Shown here: positions 43,157-52,073 of the stretch, piece after piece | How positions within the stretch are numbered: the first letter of the stretch is position 1 | Layout of the letters: every line of letters begins with the position of its first letter | Made by a program: the position numbers and the translations under genes | Source: Clostridia bacterium | Lineage (GTDB): Bacteria; Bacillota; Clostridia; Oscillospirales; Acutalibacteraceae | Assembly: GCA_017435385.1 (NCBI GenBank) | Contig: JAFSFB010000016.1 | Location: 226,347 to 290,346 of the forward strand | Direction of reading: 5' to 3' | Length of the DNA: 64,000 bases | The notes under the pieces: generated by a model | What the model saw: the letters and a program-made list of their open reading frames with translations, nothing else | What the model was told of the DNA's origin: nothing | Databases searched by the model: none

Positions 43157-46100
43157 TTATTCGCTTCTGAGTGCTACAACGGGGTCTTTCTTCGAGGCGA
43201 TTCTTGAGGGAATCAGACCTGCAATGAAGGTGAGCACCATGCTGATTACAACGAGGATGATTGCTCCGTTTGTCGGAAGCTGAGCAACGTCTGAAATCTT
43301 CGTCAGATGCTCGATAACCGCATTGATGGGTATCGTCAGCAGCAGCGTCGTTCCGATGCCTATTGCGCCCGAAACGAAGCCGACTATCAGCGTTTCAGCA
43401 TTGAACACGCTCGAAATATCCTTCTTCGATGCGCCGATCGCACGGAGAATACCGATTTCCTTTGTTCTTTCAAGAACCGAGATATAGGTGATGATACCTA
43501 TCATCAGCGACGAAACAACAAGCGAAATTGCAACGAACGCAATCAGAACATACGAGATAACATTGACTATCTTCGTAACTGAAGAAAGGAGAAGTCCGAT
43601 ATAATCGGTATATTTGATTGAGCTGTTGGGCTTTCCTGCAGCCTCCATCTTCTGATTATAGCTTTCGATGTCGGCAGAGATCATATCCTTAGCCTCGAAA
43701 TCAACGGGGAAAATGCTGATCGAAGTGGGGCTGTTAAGATCCGCAACGCCGAGAATGCTTATCGCATCGTTATAATCCTTCGCATAGGGCTGGGGCTCAG
43801 GCTCTTCGGGAACCTCGGGTTCTTCAGGAGCAACGGGAGCTTCGGGATCAGTTACGTCTCCGCCTTCGGGAGGAGGAATAACGGGGCCGTAATCGCCGTT
43901 AATCATTCCCGTGAGAATATCAAGCTTCATACTCTTTGTGGGAATGCTTCCTATCATGTCAACCGCCTGCGATGCCGGCATATCACCCATACCGGGGATA
44001 GCCATTGTCTCGGGGAGAAGGCTTACAAGCTCCGCCTTTTCGGAATCGGTTCGCTTGCTCTGCAGGAAGAGAGTAACCATTCTTCTCATGTCCTCTCTCT
44101 GCTGACCCGAATAGGTTTCGTCGATCAGAGCGAAGATCTCATCCTCAGAAAGTGCAGTCGCCTTTGCAACAGGTGTTTCGCCCTTGAATGCCATTGAGCT
44201 GACCTCAGGAGCTTCACCCGAAGGAAGCTGAGGATCAAGCGAAACCTCGGATGCGGCAGGTGCCGTTTCGGGAGCAGCCGCCTCGGGAGCGACTTCCTCT
44301 TTAACAAAGGGAAGCCCCGTGAAAACATCAACCTCGGGGTTTGCCTTCTGCTGTTTTACGATTTCACATTCGTTTGTTTTGTTGATAATATGCTCGGTCA
44401 GACCGACTGTATAGCCGATTGCGCCGGTCGTTACAACCATGAGCGAGCCGTCGGCAGGTCTGACGATACCGACGATCTTGATTTCCTCGCCGTTTTCGAC
44501 AAGCTGTTTTACATGCTCCTCATCGCCGTGCTTATCAACCCATGTTGATGTCGCTTCATCATAATCGAAGTAATCAGGTTCGAGAACAAGTCTGAACTTC
44601 TTGCCGATGATCTCGTCATACTCTATCTCATATGATTTGGGAGTATATTCTTCGCCCGACTGCATCGCCATGAAGGATTCCATCATTTCTTCCGTCGTCG
44701 AAAGACCGAGACCCTGAATTGCAATGTCGCTGATTTCGTTGTTCTTGTCAACGATAAGAACGACCTCGTTATAATTCTTCGGCCATGCACCGCTCACGAC
44801 CTCATACTGCTCCTCAAGAAGCTTCTGATTGTCGATAAGCTCCATCCATGAGTTGAGATATTTGTTCATATAGGTTTCCATGGAGGGGTTTTCCATGGAT
44901 ATACCGCCCATGCCTACGCTCATGCCGCCCATCATGCTGTTTGCCATGCCGACTATCGGGCTGGGATAAACCTGATTGAGTCCCGCAGAGGTGTCGGCAG
45001 AATAAATGTTGAGTTTTCCGCCATAGGTATACTGAATGCTGCTCGAATAATTCTTTATCTGACTTTCGCCGCTTTCAAGATACTGCTTGAAGCCTGCAAG
45101 ATCATTTACCCAGATGCCGCCCGTGAAGGACTCCATCATGCCTGCAGCCATTGTATTTGAATAGACCTTGTCAAGTCCGTGATTGACCTCGCCGACAGTT
45201 GCGCCCGTCATGCTGCCCATCATGGCGTTCATATCCATCGTTGCGCTTTCAACCATAACGGGATATGAGGTGAGAGCTTCCTTCTGAATCGAATCGATAT
45301 AAAGCTGGAAGCCGTTTGAAAGAGCGAGAATGAGAGCAATGCCGATGATGCCTATGCTGCCTGCAAACGAGGTCAGGAAGGTTCTGACCTTCTTCGTCAT
45401 GAGGTTGTTGAGCGAAAGAGAAAGAGCGGTCGCAAAGGACATTGAGGTCTTCTTTGCCTTCTTCTTGGCTTCTCTTTTGGAAAGCTTTTCGGTCTTTTCC
45501 TCTTGCGCAACCTCAGCAGAAGAATCGTAAGGCATTGAATCATTAACGACCCTGCCGTCAACAAGGCGGATGATTCTCGTTGAATATTCGTCGGCAAGCT
45601 CGGGATTATGGGTTACCATAATAACAAGTCTGTCCTTTGAGATCTCCTTGAGGATCTTCATTATCTGGACACTCGTTTCGCTGTCGAGCGCACCCGTCGG
45701 CTCGTCGGCAAGAAGGATCTCGGGATTGTTGACGAGAGCTCTTGCGATCGCAACTCTCTGCATCTGACCGCCCGACATCTGGTTGGGCTTTTTGTTTATC
45801 TGGTCACCGAGACCGACGCTTTCGAGCGCCGCCTTTGCTCTCTGCTTTCTTTCCGCCTTGGAAACGCCGCTGAGAGTCAGAGCAAGCTCAACATTTGAAA
45901 GAACACTCTGATGGGGAATCAGATTATAGTTCTGAAAAACGAAGCCGACAGAATGGTTTCTGTAAGTATCCCAATCTCTGTCCTTGAATGATTTTGTCGA
46001 TTTACCCTTGATGATAAGGTCACCGTCGGTATACTGATCAAGACCGCCGATGATGTTGAGAAGCGTCGTTTTGCCGCAGCCCGAATGGCCGAGGATCGAA

Positions 46101-46201
46101 ACGAATTCGCTCTTTCTGAACTCGATATCGACACCCTTGAGAGCAACGACCTTTTCATCGCCGGTCGGATACTCCTTAACGATATTGGTTAATTTAAGCA
46201 T
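43157..46201 (-). CDS. MacB-like ABC exporter (ATPase fused to FtsX-type permease)
   Basis: A 1014-residue fusion. The ATPase (1-230) has Walker A GHSGCGKT (38-45), signature MSGGQMQRVAIARAL and Walker B ILLADEPTGALD. One membrane helix follows (FAGSIGIIGIALILAL), then a very large extracytoplasmic MacB-type domain with a Pro/Glu-rich linker (PEEPEVPEEPEPQPYAK), and three C-terminal helices ending RIASKKDPVVALRSE. The topology is that of MacB/BceAB-type mechanotransducers that move antibiotics, peptides or lipoproteins out of the membrane. ATG 46199-46201 follows AAGGAGTAATTAT. Divergent from a TetR gene with a palindromic operator between, so it is probably induced by its own substrate. Confidence 0.9.
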   Translation of the reverse strand: MLKLTNIVKEYPTGDEKVVALKGVDIEFRKSEFVSILGHSGCGKTTLLNIIGGLDQYTDGDLIIKGKSTKSFKDRDWDTYRNHSVGFVFQNYNLIPHQSVLSNVELALTLSGVSKAERKQRAKAALESVGLGDQINKKPNQMSGGQMQRVAIARALVNNPEILLADEPTGALDSETSVQIMKILKEISKDRLVIMVTHNPELADEYSTRIIRLVDGRVVNDSMPYDSSAEVAQEEKTEKLSKREAKKKAKKTSMSFATALSLSLNNLMTKKVRTFLTSFAGSIGIIGIALILALSNGFQLYIDSIQKEALTSYPVMVESATMDMNAMMGSMTGATVGEVNHGLDKVYSNTMAAGMMESFTGGIWVNDLAGFKQYLESGESQIKNYSSSIQYTYGGKLNIYSADTSAGLNQVYPSPIVGMANSMMGGMSVGMGGISMENPSMETYMNKYLNSWMELIDNQKLLEEQYEVVSGAWPKNYNEVVLIVDKNNEISDIAIQGLGLSTTEEMMESFMAMQSGEEYTPKSYEIEYDEIIGKKFRLVLEPDYFDYDEATSTWVDKHGDEEHVKQLVENGEEIKIVGIVRPADGSLMVVTTGAIGYTVGLTEHIINKTNECEIVKQQKANPEVDVFTGLPFVKEEVAPEAAAPETAPAASEVSLDPQLPSGEAPEVSSMAFKGETPVAKATALSEDEIFALIDETYSGQQREDMRRMVTLFLQSKRTDSEKAELVSLLPETMAIPGMGDMPASQAVDMIGSIPTKSMKLDILTGMINGDYGPVIPPPEGGDVTDPEAPVAPEEPEVPEEPEPQPYAKDYNDAISILGVADLNSPTSISIFPVDFEAKDMISADIESYNQKMEAAGKPNSSIKYTDYIGLLLSSVTKIVNVISYVLIAFVAISLVVSSLMIGIITYISVLERTKEIGILRAIGASKKDISSVFNAETLIVGFVSGAIGIGTTLLLTIPINAVIEHLTKISDVAQLPTNGAIILVVISMVLTFIAGLIPSRIASKKDPVVALRSE

Positions 46202-46231
46202 ATAATTACTCCTTGACAAGGCAAAGTTATG

Positions 46232-46264
46232 ATGTTACACTTGTAACTGTTACAAGTGTAACAT
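46232..46264. promoter_or_regulatory. TetR operator between exporter and regulator genes
   Basis: Perfect 33-bp inverted repeat: arm ATGTTACACTTGTAAC, one central base, and the complementary arm. A half site ATGTTACAAATGG lies at 46320-46332, overlapping the region just after a TATAAT box (46316-46321) in front of the TetR gene. This fits repression of the exporter plus autoregulation. Confidence 0.85.
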
Positions 46265-46344
46265 TAGTTTATGAACAAATCATCAACAAACATGTATTAT
46301 TCCTTTAAAAAACCTTATAATGTTACAAATGGAGTTAAGTTGTA

Positions 46345-46896
46345 ATGGAAAGACAAAATGAGATAAATATCCTGACAAAAGAATGCATTCTGACAGCTCT
46401 TCTCCGTCTTATGGAAGAAAAGCCGTATGACAGCATTTCAATAACGGATATCACCTCTCTTGCAGGTGTTTCTCGCATGGCGTATTACAGAAACTATTCC
46501 TCCAAGGAGGAGATCCTTCTCAGGCACCTCGAAGATGAAGAAAAGAAGATCATCGAAAACGCAATCGGACTCAAAGAGCCTACAATCAAAGATATCATAT
46601 TCTATGTTTCCGATTTTATTCAGGATAATTCAAGCGTTATCAGAGCGGTCTACGCAGCAGGTCTGACTCACAAGCTCACAGACATGCTTAACAAAAGAAT
46701 TTACAGCTATTTCCCCGTTTCGCACCAGACTACCGAGGGCAAATATGCCGTCAGATTTTATGTCGGTGCAATCCTTTCGGTCTACAGATACTGGATAGAC
46801 AACGGCATGGAGGAATCTGCCGACACGGTTTCCGAAATCATCTGGAAGCTCATCAATCAGGACAGCGCAATCGAATATCTCGTCTATCCCGAATAA
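46345..46896 (+). CDS. TetR/AcrR family transcriptional regulator
   Basis: A 183-residue TetR-type repressor. The N-terminal helix-turn-helix has ILTALLRLMEEKPYDSISIT and ITSLAGVSRMAYYRNYSSKE (about residues 14-60). The C-terminal ligand domain is helical with WKLINQDS near the end and resembles the group that controls adjacent ABC exporters. Start ATG 46345. The 33-bp operator and a half site lie upstream, shared with the exporter gene. Ends at a bidirectional terminator (46901-46934). Confidence 0.9.
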   Translation: MERQNEINILTKECILTALLRLMEEKPYDSISITDITSLAGVSRMAYYRNYSSKEEILLRHLEDEEKKIIENAIGLKEPTIKDIIFYVSDFIQDNSSVIRAVYAAGLTHKLTDMLNKRIYSYFPVSHQTTEGKYAVRFYVGAILSVYRYWIDNGMEESADTVSEIIWKLINQDSAIEYLVYPE

Positions 46897-46900
46897 AAAA

Positions 46901-46934
46901 ACACACAGCCTTCACCTTAGTGGAGGCTGTGTGT
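46901..46934. terminator. Bidirectional terminator between TetR and symporter genes
   Basis: Stem ACACACAGCCT / AGGCTGTGTGT with further pairing TCAC / GTGG inside; T-run on the plus strand and A-run ahead of it for the convergent gene. Confidence 0.85.
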
Positions 46935-46960
46935 TTTTTATATCAGAATTATGTTAATGC

Positions 46961-48538
46961 TTATCCGTTCACATAATCCGCATTTATCTGAGCCTTCGCA
47001 ATTTCGGCAAGCTCGTCTGCATCCTTTGCCGCCTCAACCGCATTTCTCATCGCTTCTCTTCTCGCAAAAAGCTCCTGATACATTCTGTCACGCTTTTCGC
47101 CGTTGAGATTATGGAAGAACTTGGGGATGATTCCGAGGGCACCCGTTATAATGGGAACGCCCGTGCTCATGGCAAATATCCACCATTTCGTCGTATCTGC
47201 CTGAGTACCTATCTTGAGTCCCTGAACATAGCCGATACGCTTCATGATGAAATTCTGAATCGAACGCATCACAATGCCCTGAAGCTTTGTGACAAGACCT
47301 CTTGCAACGCCCGTCATAGCCTCTGCACGGTAGCCGTTTTTCCATTCGCAATAGTCCATCGCCTCGTTGAGGATCTCCTCGGGAATAACCTTTCTCAGAC
47401 CGTAGACGCACATCTCGAGCATCTCCTCAACCGCAAGAAGCGGCAGCATGACCCATTTGTTTTTGTAAAGTCCTTTTTCCGCACCGCCCAAAGAGCCGAT
47501 AATGAAAACGATCATCCAGCAGGTATCGGTCCATATATCCTCGAGAATCCATATAGCCTTAGTTGAAAGCCTTTTACGGAGCGGAGCAATAAATGCATAG
47601 CTTATCGTTGAGATCGGAGAAGCGGGAATGCCGACGATCGTCTGATAGGTTGCAGAGCCGAGAACATCGATGAAATAATTGATCCTGCTCTTTTTAACAG
47701 CAAAGCCCGCAAGGAATTCCGAAAGGGTATAGAGCAGTATCGGGCGGTTGTTGAAGATAGCCTTCAGACCCTGAGCAACGCTCGGTTTCTCAATGGACTG
47801 AGAAACTCTTTCTTTTGTCACGCAGATAAAATAGAAGGACATCGCACACGCAACAATTGCGGTGACGACCGCAAAGCTGACAAAAAGAGCCGTTCTGTTC
47901 CACTGAACGACCTCGTTGTTGACAAGGTCAAGAAGAACGCCGAAAAGCAGTTCGGGAAGATGCGCCCCGAGAAAGCCCGAGAGAAGCTTCGTCATGGTTA
48001 TCAGATTCGTTCTTTCAAGCGGATCGGGAGTTATGGTTGACATAAAGCCTGCGCTCGCAATCGCCGTAAATGTTCCTGCGGTTTCGGATATGATCGAAAA
48101 GATCGCATAAAACGCAAGCTTCGGAGCATAGGTTGCACTTGAGTTGGCAAAAAGAATCGGCATGAACCAGTACCACATTCCCAGAAGGGTCAGCGGTATT
48201 TTGCCGAGAAGAATATAGGGCTTGAACTTTCCCCATCGGGTTCTCGTTCTGTCAACGATCACGCCGATAAATGTGTCATTCAGAGTGTCCCAAATACCCG
48301 CAAACAGCTCGAATACGGCAAGGAAATCGAAGTCAAGCTTTACGATATCGTAAATAAATCTTTCCTTGTAATTATCGATGTTGAAGGTTGAAGAAACATC
48401 GTTGAGAAGATATCCCAGCCTTTCCTTGTTGCTGATATACCGTCGGTTTCTCATCAAAGGGTTCTTTACGCCTTTATCATAGTCAATAACCAGACTGCGG
48501 TTTTTCTCCTCAGTCACTACGGTTTTTTCTTCTGACAA
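46961..48538 (-). CDS. GPH-type (MFS) sugar:cation symporter
   Basis: A 525-residue major facilitator of the glycoside-pentoside-hexuronide:cation symporter type, with about twelve hydrophobic segments. The key motif after helix 2-3 is VDRTRTRWGKFKPYILLG (near residue 95), and FAGIWDTLNDTFIGVI precedes it with the conserved aspartates. It has longer cytoplasmic tails than typical GPH members (charged N-terminus, C-terminal helix FARREAMRNAVEAAKDADEL). It probably imports a glycoside with sodium or protons; the substrate is unknown. No glycosidase gene is adjacent; convergent with TetR. Confidence 0.82.
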   Translation of the reverse strand: MSEEKTVVTEEKNRSLVIDYDKGVKNPLMRNRRYISNKERLGYLLNDVSSTFNIDNYKERFIYDIVKLDFDFLAVFELFAGIWDTLNDTFIGVIVDRTRTRWGKFKPYILLGKIPLTLLGMWYWFMPILFANSSATYAPKLAFYAIFSIISETAGTFTAIASAGFMSTITPDPLERTNLITMTKLLSGFLGAHLPELLFGVLLDLVNNEVVQWNRTALFVSFAVVTAIVACAMSFYFICVTKERVSQSIEKPSVAQGLKAIFNNRPILLYTLSEFLAGFAVKKSRINYFIDVLGSATYQTIVGIPASPISTISYAFIAPLRKRLSTKAIWILEDIWTDTCWMIVFIIGSLGGAEKGLYKNKWVMLPLLAVEEMLEMCVYGLRKVIPEEILNEAMDYCEWKNGYRAEAMTGVARGLVTKLQGIVMRSIQNFIMKRIGYVQGLKIGTQADTTKWWIFAMSTGVPIITGALGIIPKFFHNLNGEKRDRMYQELFARREAMRNAVEAAKDADELAEIAKAQINADYVNG

Positions 48539-48621
48539 GCTAACACCTCCCGAGTCTTATTTATTGTTCAATTATAGCATATTATTTCAACATACGCAAT
48601 ATGTTTTTGTCAAAAATAAAT

Positions 48622-48654
48622 AAAAGCCCGTGTTTTCGTTCAAACACAGGCTTT
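48622..48654 (-). terminator. Terminator of nudF-maf-alaX
   Basis: Stem AAAGCC.GTGTTT / AAACAC.GGGCTTT-type hairpin with a T-rich tail on the minus strand. Confidence 0.75.
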
Positions 48655-48662
48655 CAGACTTT

Positions 48663-49799
48663 TTATACTGTTTCCCAGAAGGCTTCAATTTCTTTTTTCT
48701 TTGCCGCAACAGAGCCCTGGATCATATTCGGCTTTCCGCCGCCTCTTCCCGAGAGGGCTGAATTCAGAGCCTTTCCGATTTCCCTGACATCGGATTCTCT
48801 GCTGACAACGGCATATTTATATCCTTCGTCATCGTTACCCGAAAATACGGCGGCAATTCCGACCTTATCAGCAATCATATCGGCAAAGACCCTTGCATCG
48901 TCGGCGGATGCACCGTCGTCAAACATGCAGCATTTTTCGCCCGAAGCGTTTTTGCTCTTTTCTGCAAAAAGCTCTTTTTTGAGAGCATTATATCTGAAAT
49001 CCGATTCCTTTAAACGGTTCTGAAGCTTCTCGACCGCATCGGCAACCTCCTCGGTCTTTGCGCAGAGAAGGTTTGAAATCGCATAAACGCTTCTGTTCTT
49101 GTCGCAGTAATCCTCGAATGCTTTTCTGCCGATCTGCAAGGAAATTCTGACTCCCGATTTATAGTTCATCACGGAAAGCACCTTGATGATCCCGATTTCG
49201 CCCGTATACGCAACATGAGTTCCGCAGCAGGCACAAAGGTCAACATCGCCGATTTTCGTCAGTCTGACCTGACCTTTAATCTCCTTTTTGCTTCTGTAAT
49301 CATAATTTGCAAGCTCTTCATCGGTCGGATAAAGTGCTTCGATCGGAATGTTTTTATAGACCGCTTCGTTAGAAAGTCTTTCAGCTTCCGCAAGCTGTTC
49401 GGCTGTCACAACTCCGTTGAAATCAACGGTTATGCAGTTTTCGCCCATATGAAATCCGACATTGTCAAAGCCGCACATTCCGTGAAGAACACCTGAAAAA
49501 ACATGCTCACCCGAATGCTGCTGCATATTTGAAAATCTGCGGTCAAAATCAAGAACACATCTGACAGTTCCCGAAACGGGAGCATCGCAGATATGAATGA
49601 CCTCATCGCCGTTTTCAACGGTGTCGGTCACATTCGCACCTGCAATAACGCCTCTGTCACCGGGCTGTCCGCCGCCCTCGGGGAAAAAAGCGGTTTTGTC
49701 GAGAATGACCTCGAAGCCCCGTTTCCCCTCAACGCACGAAACGACCTCCGCCTCAAATTCTTTTATATATTGGTCTTTATAATACAAACGCTCTGTCAT
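48663..49799 (-). CDS. AlaX-like alanyl-tRNA editing protein with DHHA1 domain
   Basis: A 378-residue free-standing editing protein of the AlaX-L type, related to the AlaRS editing and C-Ala domains. It would remove serine or glycine from mischarged tRNA-Ala. The zinc/active site is HSGEH (in MQQHSGEHVFSG) and CACCGTH. The N-terminal ALFPEGGGQ-type motif appears as FFPEGGGQPGDRG, and the C-terminal DHHA1 ends with SGRGGGKPNMIQGS. ATG 49797-49799 follows AAGGTGAATTTT; an upstream in-frame start would overlap maf's end without a better site. Last gene of nudF-maf-alaX. Confidence 0.88.
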   Translation of the reverse strand: MTERLYYKDQYIKEFEAEVVSCVEGKRGFEVILDKTAFFPEGGGQPGDRGVIAGANVTDTVENGDEVIHICDAPVSGTVRCVLDFDRRFSNMQQHSGEHVFSGVLHGMCGFDNVGFHMGENCITVDFNGVVTAEQLAEAERLSNEAVYKNIPIEALYPTDEELANYDYRSKKEIKGQVRLTKIGDVDLCACCGTHVAYTGEIGIIKVLSVMNYKSGVRISLQIGRKAFEDYCDKNRSVYAISNLLCAKTEEVADAVEKLQNRLKESDFRYNALKKELFAEKSKNASGEKCCMFDDGASADDARVFADMIADKVGIAAVFSGNDDEGYKYAVVSRESDVREIGKALNSALSGRGGGKPNMIQGSVAAKKKEIEAFWETV

Positions 49800-49809
49800 A
49801 AAATTCACC

Positions 49810-50367
49810 TTATTCAAATTTCTTCAACGCTCTGACGGTTGCGGCAACGGGGAGTCCGACGATGTTGAAATAATCGCCCTCTATGCTTTCGACAAGCACG
49901 CATCCCCTGCCCTGAATGCCGTATGCACCTGCCTTATCCATCGGCTCCCTTGTGGCAACATAAGCGGCAATTTCTTCGTCGGTCAGCTCATAAAACCTGA
50001 CCTTGCTCACCTGAGCGAATTTCTCGGTTCTGACTCCGTCGGTAAGACAGACGCCCGTTATGACCTCATGCTCTTTTCCCGAAAGAAAACGGAGCATCTC
50101 AAAAGCGTCAGCCTCGTCCTTGGGCTTGCCGAGAATTCTGTTTTCGGCAACAACTATCGTGTCTGCGCCGATAACGATACCGTCGGAGCATTTTTCACAA
50201 ACGGCGAGCGCCTTCTTTTCTGCGGTCATCATAGCCGCATCCTTCGGCGCCGTACCCTCGGGCACGGTTTCGTCGGCATCGCTGACAACGACCTCAAACT
50301 CAACGGCGGCAGTTGTCAGGAGCTCTCTTCTTCTCGGAGATGCCGATGCAAGAATAATTTTTCTCAT
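49810..50367 (-). CDS. maf: Maf family nucleotide pyrophosphatase
   Basis: A 185-residue Maf protein hydrolysing non-canonical or pyrimidine nucleoside triphosphates (dTTP, UTP, modified forms). LASASPRRRELL is the N-terminal phosphate-binding motif, IGADTIV the catalytic aspartate region, GKPKDEADA the KPxDxxEA-type motif, and DKAGAYGIQG the C-terminal signature. The start codon overlaps the nudF stop (ATGA), so translation is coupled. Maf and NudF together suggest a nucleotide-sanitising unit. Confidence 0.93.
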   Translation of the reverse strand: MRKIILASASPRRRELLTTAAVEFEVVVSDADETVPEGTAPKDAAMMTAEKKALAVCEKCSDGIVIGADTIVVAENRILGKPKDEADAFEMLRFLSGKEHEVITGVCLTDGVRTEKFAQVSKVRFYELTDEEIAAYVATREPMDKAGAYGIQGRGCVLVESIEGDYFNIVGLPVAATVRALKKFE

Positions 50368-50924
50368 ACCCTGCCTCCGCCGATGATTCCTCTTCTCTTC
50401 ATCTCAGCAACCCTCAGAATAAGAGTCTGGGTCTTGCCGTCGGGAATTTCACCGTTCATGACCATATCGACCGCCTTTTCAAGCGGAATTTTTTCAACCT
50501 CAAGGAATTCGCCCTCATCGGGATGCATCTGAGTTTCCGTCAGATCCCATGCGGCATAGAGATGGATAATCTCTCCGCAGTAGCCGGGAGTGGGATAAAA
50601 AACGCCGAGCTTATGGAATTCGCCTGCGACATGTCCCGTTTCTTCTTCGAGCTCACGCATTCCCGCATCGCCGTCATCCTCTCCTTTTTCGAGCTTACCT
50701 GCAGGCAATTCGAGAACGACCTCGGAATAGGGATATCTGAACTGACGGACAAAAATCAGCTCACCGTTATCAGTCAGCGGCGCAACGCAGACGCCTCCGT
50801 TATGCTCAACGACCTCACGGGTGCATTCCGTTCCGTCGGGATGCAGAGCCTTATCACGGCGGACATTGATGATCTTGCCTTCGTATATATAATTTTTCTC
50901 AAGAGTTTTTTCAAAAAGCTCCAT
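50364..50924 (-). CDS. nudF: NUDIX hydrolase, ADP-ribose pyrophosphatase-like
   Basis: A 186-residue Nudix protein of the NudF/ADPRase group. The Nudix box runs from GKLEKGEDDGDA to MRELEEETG (about residues 88-110), followed by the FYPTPGYCGE segment that gives the proline spacing typical of ADP-ribose pyrophosphatases. ATG 50922-50924 is chosen, with GGTGA upstream. First gene of the unit with maf and alaX; the latter genes overlap or follow within 10 bp. Confidence 0.88.
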   Translation of the reverse strand: MELFEKTLEKNYIYEGKIINVRRDKALHPDGTECTREVVEHNGGVCVAPLTDNGELIFVRQFRYPYSEVVLELPAGKLEKGEDDGDAGMRELEEETGHVAGEFHKLGVFYPTPGYCGEIIHLYAAWDLTETQMHPDEGEFLEVEKIPLEKAVDMVMNGEIPDGKTQTLILRVAEMKRRGIIGGGRV

Positions 50925-50949
50925 ATGAATCACCTTTTATTATTGATTT

Positions 50950-50982
50950 AACGGGAATAACCCCCGATGGATTATTCCCGTT
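50950..50982. terminator. Hairpin between E2-like gene and nudF
   Basis: Perfect 11-bp stem AACGGGAATAA / TTATTCCCGTT with the T-run on the plus strand side. For the leftward genes it is only a hairpin, so its role as terminator of the E2-like gene is uncertain. Confidence 0.5.
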
Positions 50983-50987
50983 GTTTT

Positions 50988-51902
50988 TTACCAATTATAC
51001 ATCTGTTCGGGGTTCTTGAAGATATCCTCAAGGCGCTGAATGAAAGGAACAAGATCGCCGAAGTCGACCGCTCTGTGGTCAAAAACAAGGTCGATGGGCA
51101 TCTCGTTGCCGACTACGATGATATCGTTGCCGTTCTCATCCTGCTTGACAACGGGCTTCTTCATGATCGAGCCGATGCATGCAACGAAGATCTGGGGAGG
51201 AATGATCGAAAGAAGAGCAACTCTTCCGGGAATCCCTCTCGTTACCGAACCGATGTTTGAAACGGTAACCGTTCCCTGCTTGATATCGTAAGCCGTCAGT
51301 CTGTCGGTTTCGGGGATCGCATAGTAATCCTTCTTCGCCTGTCCCGAAAGTGTCTTTATCTTATATTTGCCCGTTTTTGCACCGAAAAGACGGAGAATAG
51401 CCTGAAGAATATGACCTCTCTTGAGCTTTTCGATCGTATCGTTGAACGAAACGGAGAACATAACCTCGGTAAGATCGGTGTTGCCGATTTTTCTTGCAAC
51501 ATCGGCAATGTATTCGGTGAGCTCAACAAGGCTCTTGTTGCCGATATCGTGAAGGTTGATAGTCATCATTTCGCCGTTGGGAAGGATCCAAGTCATACCT
51601 GCGTGGATCTCGTCCCACTCCGTAACCTCGCCTCGCACGAGCTTGCGGTTGAACTTGATATGAGCATTGAGCTGAGGAGCAGCCTTGAATGCTTCGGCAA
51701 GAGCCTTGAGAACGATCGTGTTGACGGTGATCTTGACGGGGAATTTGCCCGAAGCGTTAAGCTCCTTGACAACATTGAGGAAATCCGTAACCTCAGGCTC
51801 ATAAATATAGGAAATATGAGGAATTGTTTCCCAGCTTTCCGATGTCATGTTTGCGACGATTTTTCTTGCTATACCAAAATGAGTAACTTTGGTTGCTTTC
51901 AT
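50988..51902 (-). CDS. 2-oxoacid dehydrogenase E2-type acyltransferase domain, stand-alone
   Basis: A 304-residue protein consisting only of the CAT-like catalytic fold of dihydrolipoamide acyltransferases. GIARKIVANMTSESWETIPH starts the fold, KAAPQLNAHIKF follows, TVTVSNIGSV and the C-terminal DLVFDHRAVDFGD carry the histidine of the DHRxxDG motif (here with Phe before Gly). There is no lipoyl or E1/E3-binding domain, and no E1 or E3 gene nearby, so it is not a normal complex subunit. An acyl-CoA transferase on another substrate is possible. Monocistronic. Confidence 0.75.
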   Translation of the reverse strand: MKATKVTHFGIARKIVANMTSESWETIPHISYIYEPEVTDFLNVVKELNASGKFPVKITVNTIVLKALAEAFKAAPQLNAHIKFNRKLVRGEVTEWDEIHAGMTWILPNGEMMTINLHDIGNKSLVELTEYIADVARKIGNTDLTEVMFSVSFNDTIEKLKRGHILQAILRLFGAKTGKYKIKTLSGQAKKDYYAIPETDRLTAYDIKQGTVTVSNIGSVTRGIPGRVALLSIIPPQIFVACIGSIMKKPVVKQDENGNDIIVVGNEMPIDLVFDHRAVDFGDLVPFIQRLEDIFKNPEQMYNW

Positions 51903-52031
51903 TTTAAGTAGCCTCCGTTTTTAAATCTTTTTTTGCGCTTACACAGTAATATTATCATACTGTTTTTGCTATATTTTTCCGTATTGGAAATATAACGCTA
52001 TTTAACAAATTTTTTAAAATTAAAACAACAA

Positions 52032-52065
52032 AGCAGAAGCGGCTCTGTAACAGAACGCCTCTGCT
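52032..52065 (-). terminator. Terminator of plsC
   Basis: Imperfect stem AGCAGA.GCG..TCTG / CAGA..GC.TCTGCT beyond the plsC stop, with T-rich sequence further on; weak. Confidence 0.55.
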
Positions 52066-52073
52066 CTTCGGCT

